DNA of 64,000 nt, taken from positions 1,922,001-1,986,000 of the forward strand of contig JAYJMM010000105.1 of NCBI GenBank assembly GCA_037349105.1, in the 5' to 3' direction. Positions 1 through 11,116 of this stretch are shown one piece after another (the stretch's first letter is position 1; each line of letters begins with the position of its first letter). The translations under genes and the position numbers were made by a program. The notes beneath the pieces were generated by a model. The model was not told the origin of the DNA. It did not search any database and worked only from the letters and a program-made list of their open reading frames with translations. Origin of the DNA: Limnomonas spitsbergensis (lineage: Eukaryota; Chlorophyta; Chlorophyceae; Chlamydomonadales).

Positions 1-1130
1 GGCTGTGCATCTGATGCATGAAAGATGACTGGTATGAGCAGGGCAATTATTGTAAACGTGATGAAACGTGCCGATCTTCGCGAGCGGAACGTTTCGAAGG
101 GGGGCAAATCGAGAGGAAGTAATCATGTGACTTGGGAAGGTTATTGTGCGCGTTGGCATGTCCTCACTTCATTTCGTTCAGCCACTTGGTGCGGCATTGC
201 TTCGCGGAGCGCCTGGGGACCATGCTGGAAATCAGTTCCCACCCGGCGCCCGGAAGATCGCTTGGATTGATTTGGTTCACGGCAGCAGCGAGCAAAGCCT
301 CCTCATCGAGCCCCCAATATCCAACCGCCTCAGGACCATGTTCCATTGGGTTACAGACTCGAGCAGAGCCCTTCAGCTAAGATGACAAATCACCGGGAGA
401 CTGAACCTTGACTGGTCGACATGCTACGACTTCAAAGTACTTTGGAAAGGTGGAGCATTTTGCCTGTCACGTACCGAAGGAGAAAGAAAGAAATCATAAA
501 AGAAACGCTTGAGCGTGGCTCCATACCGGTACCGTACAAAGTACACCGAAGGGGAAGGGTAGAAGAGGGCAGTCTCCAGGAGCAGTTTTGTTAGTCTAAG
601 GGCTGATGCATCCAGGGTGGGGTTGAGGGCAGTAGAGGTTTTCCAAAAGGCTGCCGAACTACCGCACACAAGAAGCTTTCAGAAATCTCATGATGTGGCC
701 AATTGGCCATGCAACATTTGGATCTTTCAATGTGCCTTCTAGCACTGCAGACGAACCTTGAAGCAAGGAAATAGAGGCCCACTGGCGGCCTAGATGGAGC
801 GAATCCTGCCACCATTCAGCTGGCTTCTGCTGTCTGCATGTGTGCGTGATAAACTCCGCCATTCTGCCTCGCCATGCAGCCAATACCTGCCAGGTAGGCC
901 CCACCACTAATCTCACCACATGTTGGGCAGGATCCCACCACTTGTGCCCTAGTGCTTATGCATGCCATGCAGCCCACACGAGCCAAGTAGGGTCCCTCTG
1001 CTTCCTACCATGGACCATTGGGCCTGCCCTACACCCCTACCTACATGTTGTCCGACAGGTAAGAAGGCATCATGTTAGCCCCATGATCCACTGTATCGTA
1101 AATCCAATCCATTGATCATTGATCCGGTCC
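1..1130. other. Region without a recognisable gene
   Basis: Only short open frames are present and none shows a family motif, a paired splice signal or a coding-like stretch. Positions 470-560 hold an AAAG-rich stretch followed by GAGCGTGGCT and, further on, GTACACCGA. These also occur in that order in the inverted repeats of the element at 61.6-62.1 kb, so this may be a worn terminus of the same family. I see nothing else in it. Confidence 0.4.
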
Positions 1131-1170
1131 TTAGATCTCGCTCCAATGCTGTGGGCCTTCAGAAGTTTAG

Positions 1171-1470
1171 GATTGTGCACACCCGCTGGGCCCTGCTTCA
1201 TGCTCGCCCGCGTGGGGATGGTAGGGGAAGAGGAAGCTCAGTTCCAATTACCGTGCAAGGCCAGGACATGGTGCAATGATGCCAACCTCCTATGTGAGGG
1301 GATTGGAACATGGAACCCAGCAACCCGTTGCAAGGTGCAGCCAAACTCAAATCCTATGTGATGGGGACAGAACTTGGAACAGTCCTAGACAGGGGGAGAG
1401 AGAGGAGTGTTTGGCAGGTCCAATCCCTCATCCATTGGATATGGAGGCCACCAGTGTTGTACCCCCTGGT
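1171..1470 (+). repeat. Dispersed repeat R1, copy 1
   Basis: The copy starts near GTGCACACCCGCTGGGCCCT and ends after a GGAGGCCACCAGTGTTGTAC segment. The same ordered blocks recur at 1503-1925, 3691-3822 and, reversed, at 15030-16622. Near its 3' end lies GGTCCAATCCC, which corresponds in other copies to GGTTCGACCCC and resembles a polymerase III B box. About 30 bp upstream is TAGACAGGGGG, a weak A-box candidate. A tRNA-derived SINE is possible, but no A-rich tail or target duplication was found for this copy. Confidence 0.6.
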
Positions 1471-1502
1471 TGTACCATTGGACCATTCCCCCCCCCCCAA
1501 CT

Positions 1503-1925
1503 ATTGTGCATACCTGCTGGGCCCTGCTGAACGCTCGCATGGGGCTGGTAGGCCTGAGCTGAACCAGCTCTCCTTGGTTCGGTTTGTCTGTCTGGGATCT
1601 TACTGTTAACATCTAGTAGTGGGGACAACGGCTGCTCAGCGGTTGCCCCCCCTTTGTAATCAAAATCAGGTGAGGTGATTAAAATGAAGGGTAGGGGATG
1701 AGCAAGCTCAATTCCAGCTACCATGCACAGCTGGGACTATGTTGCAGCCATGCCACCCTCCTATGCGAGGTAGATAGGAATATGGAACCCACCAGCCCAA
1801 TCCAAGGTGCAGCCATACCCACGTCCTATGTGATGGGGCAGGAACTTAGGTCACGGTGTCCTAGACAGGGGGTGAGCCCTCAACCTCTGGGCATGGATGC
1901 CAACAGCATTTCAACTTCAGATCAT
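1503..1925 (+). repeat. Dispersed repeat R1, copy 2 (interrupted)
   Basis: The 5' block (1503-1556) and the rest (about 1690-1925) match R1 copies 1 and 4, but about 130 bp of unrelated sequence separates them. The 3' block contains CTCAACCTCTGGGCATGGATG, shared with the copy at 3.7 kb. The interruption may be a later insertion or a part of the element lost from copy 1. Confidence 0.55.
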
Positions 1926-1981
1926 TGCCCCCTTCAGAAAATAATGCAACATAGTTTTGACTTGTGTGTATATAATGGACT

Positions 1982-3165
1982 TCATGTACCAGAACTTAAA
2001 CCTTGGAGGGATGCCCTTCTTTTGCCGCTATTTTTCGACCACATACGCGGCCAGTCCTGCCAGCGAGGCTTGACTTTATCTTCAGCATCTGGATCCCGGT
2101 CCGATCTTGTGAGCCACAGCGACCAGATGAGGACACTTCGCTGGAGCAGCTGATCAATGATACCGGGATGTGGGAAGCGATCCCCCGGCATGGCGTAAAG
2201 CAGTGTATGATGCCATGCCATCGCCCTTGACCCCCTCACCCTGGTGCCCAACCCTCCTGACTGGACTGACCTCCGAGGTGGCAGTACGCATTATTGCCAG
2301 ACGGCTTGGATGGGGTCAGGGCAAGCAGCGGCTGGTACTTTGGGGTCAAAGTGGCTGAATGGCAGCCCAGCGGAGGCGGGTGGATCCGGAGGCAGCTCGG
2401 TGACTTCATTGCCCCCCGCTCTCTCGAATCGCACCGGCACCCGCATGCTTCTTACTACCCACAAACATCGCCAAAAGTCGCAGGTCAGCTTAGTGTCTTG
2501 GGCGTTGTCCATAGCAATTACAGCTGTGGCGGATGCCCTGGTTGATGTAGTGGCGTCTCAGCTCTGCGCCTCCATGCAATACCTCTGGAAGCTGCCCTGG
2601 GAAAATGACCGCAGGGAGACCTTAAGCGGCATACGGTCAACGGCGTCCCAGCAGCTGGCGGTCATGGCACTGCACATGCCAGCTCACGCCCTTATGGCTG
2701 GCGGGAAATAAGAAATAAAATTTGTTTGAATTAAAAAATATGAATAAATAATTTTTTTTTTTTTTTTTTTTTTAAACATCCGTAAATTGCTTCTTTGCGG
2801 GGTGTTCGGTAATTAAAAAAAATTAAATAATGTACAATACAGGAGCAGCTGCACCAGGCTATGCAGCAGCAGGCTCACGTCTTCTGGTCGTGCCCAGTGG
2901 CGTCAGTCGTGCGAGCTTCTATCGGATCAGCCTCTTCCCCGGAGATGCCTCTCCCTTGCTGTTCAGTATGGCTGTCGCAGCCCCTGTCTGATATTGTCGC
3001 CGGCGTATGGTCGTACCTTTCACCGGGCTTAGATGGAATTCTGCTATTTTCTGCAAGACTGTGTGTCTCTGGCCTCTGTCCCCCCTGGGTGGCAGTAGGT
3101 GCCTCCATGCCAATCTTTCATTGGTGTCAACTGTCAAGGGACCGGATGAGCTGGTAGCCTTGCAG
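1982..3165 (+). mobile_element. Decayed non-LTR retrotransposon, 3' coding end (zf-RVT-like)
   Basis: Several frames carry pieces of one protein separated by frameshifts. Around 2185-2300 one frame reads PPAWRKAVYDAMPS. At 2582-2680 LWKLPWENDRRET is followed, one frame over, by TVNGVPAAGGHG. At 2876-3010 a frame reads HVFWSCPVASVVRAS, then VWLSQPL and VAGVW. The cysteine and H.FW.CPVA pattern is typical of the zinc-binding tail that follows the reverse transcriptase in algal L1/RTE-type elements (family knowledge recalled, not searched). An AT-rich insert with a run of 22 T (2752-2773) splits the coding segments. With several frameshifts this copy is dead. The catalytic reverse transcriptase part is not in the window. 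Confidence 0.55.
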
Positions 3166-3690
3166 CACAACCTGCCGCTTGTGGTGATGTGGGATGGTGA
3201 TGACTGCTATTTTATGGGTTTTCTGGCAGCCTTTCACCTTAAGCTCCCTGGCAGTTTCCTTTGCTCTGTAAATCTGTCCATGTTGAAGGGCTATTTCATG
3301 ATGCGCTTGACGCTTCAGTTTTTTTATTTTCTTGCAGGGCTAGATTCTTTGGATATCACGTCTCTGTTTTCCTGGTGTTACGTTGGTGTGGCAGGCCTCT
3401 TCTTGATTCGTCCTCTTCTTTTCTTCCGAATTTACCTAATCTGAGCTCAAAAGCAGGGGCTCAAAAGCTCTGCGGGTTTTTGTTACGTTTCCTTCTGTGG
3501 TCTATCTGGCCCTACTTGTGTCATTTCTCAGTTATTTGTCCTGACTTCCGCTTTTTTACTCCCAGTAATTGTCTGCCTGACATCTGAGCTCTCCGATTTA
3601 TCAGTCGAGGCAACGGCTACCCATTTAGGGTGTCCCTTTGCCTCTCCCATTCTCTAAAGACGTCAGGTGCCCAAATTGACTTGGTTTAGA
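3166..3690. other. Region without a gene
   Basis: T-rich open frames on the plus strand probably continue the decayed retroelement upstream, but no motif could be recognised. A copy of repeat R1 begins at about 3691. Confidence 0.3.
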
Positions 3691-3822
3691 ACGGTGCATA
3701 CCCGCTGGGCCCTGGCTTGGGAACATGGAACCCGGCGATCTAGGCAGGGGGAGAGAGAATCTTGTGTGGCGGGTTCGACCCCTCAACCCTCTAGGATGGA
3801 TGCCCCAGTAGTAATGCACAAA
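3691..3822 (+). repeat. Dispersed repeat R1, copy 3 (internally deleted)
   Basis: This short copy joins the 5' block (GTGCATACCCGCTGGGCCCT) directly to the 3' block (ACATGGAACCCGGCGATCTA, then CGGGTTCGACCCCTCAACC). GGTTCGACCCC fits the polymerase III B-box consensus GGTTCRANNCC better than any other copy. It ends near GGATGGATGCC and AATGCAC, as the other copies do. Confidence 0.6.
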
Positions 3823-4021
3823 ATCAAAGGTGGGGTGTATTTTCCTTGTTTGGGTCTCTTCTGCTTCCTCCCCTCTCCAAACTTTTGAATTTTCGAAGGC
3901 TTGACTCAGGATGGGCTCAGGGGAATCTTTCCACGGCCTTTCTTTGGAGAATTATGATCCTTCTCCCTTGTCCTCTTCCTTCCTCCCCTCTTGCCTTAGT
4001 TTCCTGTTCTCCCAACCAGAC

Positions 4022-4085
4022 AAGTGGGCGCCCACGCGGCTGAGTCTTTTCAAGCAGGCCCAAGAGGTTGAACTGAGGTTCAAAA
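4022..4085 (+). repeat. Dispersed repeat R2, copy 1
   Basis: GGGCGCCCACGCGGCTGAGT followed by AAGCAGGCCCAAGAGGTT matches the short element at 36755-36817 and, in reverse, 34555-34605. Those other copies are better evidence that this is a mobile SINE-like family; no target duplication is seen here. Confidence 0.45.
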
Positions 4086-5115
4086 TACAGACTGACAGCC
4101 AGACTCATCGATTGCCCCCCACATGCCGTCACAGCGTGAACACTCATTTTCGAAAGGGCCAGGATACCGTATGCAAACAATACATGAGAGAGAAAGAGAG
4201 GATAACACTATGATAACAGGAAAGAGTAACATGGAATCAGAAAGTGGGAAGAAAACTGGAGTCAACCAACTATTTATCAACAAGAACCAGACAGACCAGG
4301 ACAAAGAAACGAAGTGCTTGTAGAGAACAGCAGCATTCGGCTAGAATCAATGCCCATGACAGGCGCAGACATAGAAGTAATAACATGCAGGGTCGGTTTT
4401 GTGAAGTGACGATATCTTATAAGTGGAAGTACACAATTACGTCCAATTGCCTCATTGAAATGACCCAAGACCGGGGAAAATATCTACTGAAGCAGCACAC
4501 AGGTACATTAAACAGCACACATACATGGCATATAGGTATACACTTAGAACATTTTGTCTGGCACTGGCATACCGGTACCTATATAACAATCCCATTGTGA
4601 ACCGATATGGTTCTATTCCTGGCTAAAAGGACATCAAAACCACATTCAGAATGTCCGGTGAGATGCCAGGATATACTCTCAATCAAAACACAGATCCTAG
4701 GTGAAAACAGTTCCAGCCCATGCTGATGTAAAGCAGGTGAAATAATGATGCATCGATATCAGGACCTAGCGCTTGAGCTTTGTTTCCTTACCGTAGTACC
4801 TTCCTTTTCTTGCTTCTGAGGCCCTAACCATCAATCAGATACCAGTTACGCCAGAGGAGTAACGCATAGTTTGTGCCCAGGAAAATCAGGGCTAGCCGTG
4901 TGTAGTCGTTTCCTGTGTTAAAGAGCAAGGTTAGAGCATAGTAATGCACAAACCTGAAGGATTTGGGGGGCTAAAAGAGTGGAAATACTCGATCGTAACC
5001 CCAAACCCCTATATGGGGTGTAAAGGAGCTGAGCTCGTGTAAGTCCTTCAGTTGGAAAAGTTTTCCCTCTACATCTGAGCTCGAAGTTCCTCTTACTTTC
5101 GACACTTACCTGATC
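4086..5115. other. Region without a recognisable gene
   Basis: AT-rich for this window. It holds no frame with coding character, no splice-bounded exon and no repeat shared elsewhere in the window. The palindrome TACCGGTA occurs at 4570-4577. Confidence 0.35.
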
Positions 5116-5122
5116 CGAAGCC

Positions 5123-5575
5123 GAAAAAACCAACAGCAAAGGAGGCCGAGGCTAGTAAGGCAGCTGAGCATGCAGCCAAGGTGGCTGAGCTGGAGGTGGT
5201 GATCGCGGCTCTACAGAAGGCGGCTGCGAAGTCGGACGCCAGGAAGCTGGAGAGGGAGGAGGGTTAGCGGACGAAGTCCGCTAACAAAGCTTTTGAAACG
5301 GATCAGAACGCACGTCTGATTCTGCAGATTCTGAAGAAGCAGCAGAGCAACAGCGAAAGCGAGGAGGAAATTACTTTCGTCAAACCCGGGAAGGGCAAGA
5401 AGAAGCACGCAGCTGAAACCGATCAAGCAGAAGAGGAGAAAGAACGAACAAGAAGGGCGGGTCTCTTTGCTTTTGTTCCCTTCTTCTGCCTCTGGGTCAG
5501 GGTGTTCTTGTGCGGTCGTTGGAGCTTGAGCTGTTCGGGGCCCTTGGGGGGCCGTGTTCCGGTGGCGTCGTAGTT
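5123..5575 (+). pseudogene. Lysine/glutamate-rich coiled-coil ORF with an in-frame amber stop
   Basis: One frame runs from about 5123 to 5573 and is interrupted only by TAG at about 5266-5268. Before the stop it encodes an Ala/Lys/Glu-rich helix (KEAEASKAAEHAAKVAELE). After it comes ARLILQILKKQQ, an acidic SESEEE patch and a basic GKGKKK patch. No start codon or family motif is visible. The composition resembles gag-like or structural N-terminal proteins of retroelements, but that is a guess. It lies directly upstream of the 112-bp tandem repeats at 5.67 kb, which could be part of the same element. A read-through product or a plain pseudogene would both fit. Confidence 0.4.
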
Positions 5576-5671
5576 TGTGTTGCTTAGTTCCGTGGGACTG
5601 TGTTCGTACGTGCTTTGCTTCTTCGTGCCCTGACCTGGTCCCTCTCTCGAACAAATCCCTCTCCGACTTCG

Positions 5672-5990
5672 GTTGGTCGGGTCGCTTGGGCAATGCGCGC
5701 CTCCTCCGTGCGGAAATCTTTGTAGGGAGGTATCCTTTGGTCCCTGTGACTATCGGCTCAAATCCCGGTCCGAATTTACGTCCGATGGGTCGCGTGGGCA
5801 TTGCAGCCTCCTAATGGCAAATCTTTGATTTGTATGGAGGTCAACTTAAATCCTCTGTGACTATCGGCTCCAGTCCCGGTCCGAATTTACGTCAGATGGG
5901 TCGCTTGGGCAATGCGTGCCTCCTCCATGGGCAATGTTTGATTTGTAAGGAGGTTTCCTTTGGTCCGCAGTGACTATCGGCTTCAAATTG
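5672..5990. repeat. Tandem repeat, about 112 bp, three copies
   Basis: Each unit starts near GGGTCGCTTGGGCAATGC and ends with GTGACTATCGGCTC followed, in the first two copies, by TCCCGGTCCGAATTTACGT. Units start near 5677, 5787 and 5897. Copies differ by small substitutions and indels, so the array is not recent. Confidence 0.8.
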
Positions 5991-6149
5991 ACCGGTCGTG
6001 CCTACGGGTGGACTGGTCGGAGGGCTCACCGCTCGTCCTCTCCCCTTGAAACGATCATTCGGGTCCCTGGTTGTAAATGACTTCGGTTCCCCCCGCACAC
6101 ATGATATGTGCATGAGAGGGAACGGTTTCTGTCACACCTCCCCCCCACG

Positions 6150-6535
6150 AGCCATGCCAAGGACCGAGCCAAGTGCCATGCCAAGTGCCGAGCCTAGTGT
6201 TCAGCTAATTGCCGAGCAAAGTCCATGCATGCCTTGTCGTGCTGGGCAATGTGGCGTGCCGAGTGCCGCGCCATGCCATGCAAGCTGTATGTGCTATGTG
6301 AGAAAGTGCCGAGCCTTAGTGCAAAGCCAAGTCCATGCATGCCTTGCCTTGCTGAACAAAGTGGCGCGCCGTGCCATGCAAGGTGTAAGTGCTTAGTGCC
6401 GTTCAATGTGCTGAGCCAAGTGCCATGCCAAGTGCTAAGCCAAGAGACGTGCCAAGTGCCGAGCAAAGTACCGTGCCGAATTGCTTAGCCAAGTAACAAG
6501 CCAAATTTGCTGTGCCCAACCGAGTGCCATGACGA
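6150..6535. repeat. Simple array of GCCAAGTGCC-type units with an internal duplication
   Basis: Roughly 10-bp units (GCCATGCCAAGTGCCGAGC and variants) fill the tract. A longer segment starting GTCCATGCATGCCTTG occurs at about 6220 and again at about 6330, an imperfect direct duplication of about 107 bp. All frames stay open by chance, so open frames here are not taken as genes. Confidence 0.75.
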
Positions 6536-7830
6536 GTGCTTGTCTTTATGACAGCAGGACTAGACATCAGGCTGTCCGTTACAGCAGTGATGTCGCGGAT
6601 GCTTGGGTTGCCCCGTTTTTAGCTTGCGTTGTGGGGGCCTTCTTGCGGATATCTTATGAAGTGCAGATTTAGTTTTGCTCCGAAACCGGCCGCCACGACA
6701 CTGGTTACACTTTCTGAGGGCAGGACCCTCTACTGAACTGTGAACTGCATGTTTGAGGAGTGGGATGACCGCAGTTTAAAGCGCCGACTTTTCTGACGGA
6801 CGTTTTCACCCAACTCTTTATAAACAGGCAGTGATGATACTGTATAGTCTCAAACTGATTCTATCTCAGAGACTAGAGCCAATTTGAGGCCCCCAAATCC
6901 ACCAGCTTGAAAATAAAATGAACCAAGGCAGTGCACCCAGCCAGGCATAATGCCGGATGCTCCCCAGCCAGCCATCAGAACATGGAAATCTCGAAAATGG
7001 CGGTCAGCAGATTCTGCCAACCTGCTTTATCCCCTGTGTATCTATCAAACAAAGCGTGCCATTGCTACTTTTTCAGTAGCAATGGCTGTGTTGCTACAGA
7101 TCAGGCTTGGAACCTACCGTAGATTTCAAAAAGGGCTGGCAACCATGCACAAGCTGCATTTCAGCAGCCACTGACGTCCTACAGGCATCATATTTTCATT
7201 GTGGCCATCAATGATGTCATTATTTTTCATTTATACTACCATCGCTTATGGTCAGCACTGCATTGCCAGGTAAAGAGGCACATAACAGGCCGCAAGGCGC
7301 TCTCAAGCGCTTTGTGGCCCTTCGCCAAGCTGTCACTCTCATGCCTTCTCACCATACTTATTCATAACAGACAGCTTGATCTGCTGGGTATCTCCAGACC
7401 AGGGCCGAACAGGCTGCTTAAGACTCCTGCTGAGCTTTTCCAATCAACGACGCTCGTCAAGTGCGACGTCTAGGCTGAGAAGGACCAGGTCAGATCCAGC
7501 TGGTTGTGCAGAAAGTATGGTCCCAGTCGCCACTTCAGGGCCCGCAGGCATTTGTCCTCGATCTACCAGGAGGGGCATCCAGGGGTTGGGTGGAAGATTT
7601 TCAAAACCCCACATCTATGGGCGCACAAGAAGCTTACGTTGGTGCTATGCATGTACATCAAACAGACTGGAATTGTGAACATATGTACAGAATTCAGCAG
7701 CTAGGATGCCAGGGAGAAAAATCTGGACGATGTAGCTTGTGCACTTAAAAGGTGTTTGAGTCTGTTTCCTCGAAAATTCGGGATCACCTGCCAGTGACGT
7801 GCACGCTCCTACTTTCCTTTGCTTTGTTGT
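6536..7830. other. Region without a confident gene
   Basis: At 7512-7690 a plus-strand frame preceded by a plausible acceptor (GTTGTGCAG) reads smoothly (AFVLDLPGGASRGWVEDF and on to 7748), but it matches nothing I know and has no partner exons. The rest shows no coding signal. Confidence 0.3.
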
Positions 7831-7831
7831 T

Positions 7832-10800
7832 TCATACCTTGTAAGCCTGGCTGCCTGAAACCGGGCGGCTGGTGATCTTCTGCAGCATCTCACACAGCAG
7901 CCCTGCATAAGCCACCCTGTCGCAGACCTGTTGTGTGTAAGAGCGTTGGGCAATATTGCATTTCACTTCGTTTTCAGCTGTTCAAATTCTGTGATAAGCC
8001 GCCTACGAATCTAGTCAACAAAACATGGCACGAATAGCTAAGCATGGGAGACAAGGGGCCATGCGATTCATACAGAAGGAAAGACAGCACCGGAAGTTGT
8101 TGCAGGAGCATCTGTGGAATTAGAAAGGAGGGGCTGCAATTCAGTGTTGCTTTAGTACTCAAGTAGTGACAGCTGCAATTGCAGCTATGGTACGCCCCGT
8201 CCCTCGGCCGTGGGGCCCTAGTGCATAATAACCTGTTTTGTGGTTAGCCAGCCACAGGCCTGTCATTTCTTATTCATAACAAAGCAGCCCTCTGTTGGCC
8301 GTCGGACAGGCCCTCATAGGTTATCATATACGCATTACACAAACATTGCTGCTGTGTTTGTTAAAACTTACCTTGGTCGCGGTATAGACACATGTAAAGA
8401 GGATGCTCCATAGGTCCATATCCTGCGTTGGTATTCCAAAACTATTTACGAACATACAGGAAAGCACGGTAGTCTTAACAGGAGTCTGATAACCACCTGA
8501 TTGACAATGGTGCCCATAGTGCGGGATGTGGGTACAAACCTTAACAGTTTACAGCTAAAGTGCAGTGGCAAATCTTCAAAATTGTTGTTTCAGACAAAAG
8601 ACTGGGCAGAAGATTTTAGCTACTTGATTCACTGTGTTTTTGCTGCAGCAGAAGAATCTCCTGACCTTTGCTATCGTGTGAATTGCCACGCACCTTGACC
8701 TGCACTTCACATGCACAGGCCGCACCGCTGTATCCCCCGCTGCTTGCTCCGCATCGGCCTGTGACTGCAACGGACTGACCAGTGTCATGATTCAGTATCC
8801 TCATAGACGGGATGTACTCGCAGAATTGCAGGCTGTGCAGCAGGGCCACCTGTAGCTCGACTGTGCTGTCTAGAAGGCGCTGTGCGGGGGGAGAGAGAGC
8901 ATGGGATGGAGCGAGTAAGAAAGCGAGTAAAATAGGTGCGGGCCATTGTCACTTATGAAGCTCTGATAACCCTCAAATTCACCCCTGAAGGCTAGCATCA
9001 CCGCATCACAAAGACCTAGGAGCATTCAAACCTTTTGATTAAACTCACCTGGAAGTATGAGCTGCCTAGGCATATGGCGTAGGCTGTGAAGCCCCAGGCA
9101 CAGCCTTGCTGGAAGAGGCAGCTGGCGGCAACTACTGGCATGTACTTCACTCCATCTGCATGCACAGATTATAAGATATTATGTCGAGAGGAAGAATTAT
9201 TATCAGAAACCTTTGTCTTGCATGATTGCGCCTTGATCACTGGCTCATTTTCGATTCCATGGCTCAGGTGCCTTCTATAGGACACCATTTAGGGCTGATC
9301 TGCACTAAAAGCTGTAAATATTTAGGTCCCAGCAAGTTGAACAGAATGCAAATTCAGTCAACAACAAACTACAACATGTATGCTTGCTGGCTTGGCTTGA
9401 TCAATCAAGGCTGTCACCTGGAAGCGTGTTCTCGCCCAGCATCCTGTTTGCCACTGCCAAGGCTGCGTAGGAATTGTGGTCTGTACCATACGCAGTAGCT
9501 GGAGTCGAATACATCCCATGTGGCTGTGCAGGTAACCGAGACAAACGGCTTTTACGCTGGATCTGCTCGCAAGCAATGCAGCAAAACAGTTTCTCTCACT
9601 CAAATGACTGTGTCAGCATAATCCAATGTAGGGACACCTTTCTTGGGGCCTATCACTGTTGACAGGATGAACAAATGAAACGACATACCCTGGAGTAAAT
9701 AATCAGTGCAGTGCCAATTACGGTCCTAACGGTGGCTGACTTACGTAGCTGAGTTTCCGTCACCGTATTTCAAGGCAAATTCTGCTACTTTTACCAGTAA
9801 GGGACTGTAGATGCTGTCATAATTTCTGACTAACGACGCCATTGCACAGCACTGTAATTATGCTTAGTTCGCAGGACGTTTCGTGATGCAGCAGTGCCTT
9901 ATGTAAATAGTCCTGTCAGCAAGCTGGCTTTTGTCTTGTCCTGAAGCTCCTATGCGATTGCCACTCACTAATCAATTCAGTACTCACTGTCCTGCTATCA
10001 TCAGGCGACATCTCAAGAAGCCCAGCGGGCATGTAGAAGTCTTCCTCATTGAAGTTCATGGAGTCCGTGCTCGACAGCAGGTTGGAGGCAGCTGAGGCTT
10101 GGTAAGATGGGTGATGCTGCTGCACAGGCAGTTGCAAATGAGGCCTGCCCACATCTGGCTGTTGTTCTTGTGGTAGGTACAACCGCTCCCGCTGCTGCTG
10201 CCTCTGCTCCTGAAGTTTCTGTTGAGCCCGGGCTTCAATGTGAAGCTGCTTCACCTCGGTCTCCATCTGCGCCCCGTGTTGCACCAGCAGCTGGCTCTGT
10301 GAAGACGATGTCACAGCTTGATGCCAGCCTGGAGCTGGCCACTTCTGCTGCCATTCCTGTTCCTGCTGCTGGGGAACTAATCCACAGCACGGATCTGCCT
10401 GGTTAGGCTTTGTTGGAGCAGCATCCATGGGTACGATGGAGGACAAGATCATATGGCTGGCAGCCGCCTCAGCCTTCTTGTCCGACAGATCATTCACGTA
10501 CTTGGCTAGATCAGAAGACATCTGGGAAGGCAATCGTTTCTCGAATGATGAGGAGGCCGTTGTGGGAGCAATGTATGTGGATGGTGGCAACGATAATGCC
10601 TGCAGGGGCCGAATACAAGCAGCAATCATTACTAAAAAAACTAAATAATTTACTTACCCAAGCTCACTGAAATTTAAGCTTCTGCATTGCACTATCTAAT
10701 AAGCACTGGAGTGTGCCGTCAGTCAGGTGCACCAGGATCCTTGGAATTAAAGCTGCCCATCTGCCTCTTGAATATGAATGTGCTTCATATCATAAGCATA

Positions 10801-11116
10801 CCATTATTCTCATGATACCAGTGGGACGCAGCACGTCATACTGACTAAACTGACACTCCTCAGTCAGCATTCCCTCCTAGTTCACCTTCAATGTTTTGTG
10901 CGTCGCAGTGCCCAGAGCGCTATACGCACTGCTGCTCCTGTCCTGGATATTAGCCGGCAATGCTCCTTGGAGCAAAATACCGCTGTCATCATAGCGATCT
11001 ACAAGAATCAACGAAGGCAGTACTGCAAGTAAATTATTTCTATCAATGCGTCCACGTGGCAGATCTGGAGGATGACTTCCATTCTGGCTGAAGCATGAGG
11101 CAATGACCTCTTCCAT
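7832..11116 (-). CDS. Hypothetical Q-rich protein, six exons, 443 aa
   Basis: Exons on the minus strand: 10886-11116, 9988-10599, 9418-9523, 9049-9155, 8700-8879, 7832-7927. Every intron is GT-AG, all phases join, and the sum is 444 codons with stop. The start ATG (11116) opens MEEVIASCFSQNG. Residues 78-281 are low in complexity, with QQQEQEWQQKW and a Q/R-rich stretch, and end in an acidic NEEDFYMPAG patch. Exon 4 (about residues 317-352) encodes a mostly hydrophobic, Cys-containing segment, YMPVVAASCLFQQGC, then WGFTAYAICLGSSYFQ. Exon 5 gives a helix-like LQVALLHSLQFCEYIP. I do not recognise the family. The mixture of a disordered Q-rich N-terminal half and a compact C-terminal half suggests a regulatory or scaffold protein. 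A single membrane segment in exon 4 is possible but contains polar residues. The donor of exon 1 (GTGAAC) is the weakest junction. No neighbouring gene lies within 9 kb. Confidence 0.6.

Noticed and set aside
3760..3800. tRNA gene suggested by GGTTCGACCCC
   Set aside because: No cloverleaf could be folded around it and it recurs in a dispersed repeat, so it was treated as a possible B box of R1.
7506..7748. 80-residue plus-strand frame (FVLDLPGGASRGWVEDF)
   Set aside because: Reads smoothly but has no recognised family, no start context and no second exon; kept only as a note.
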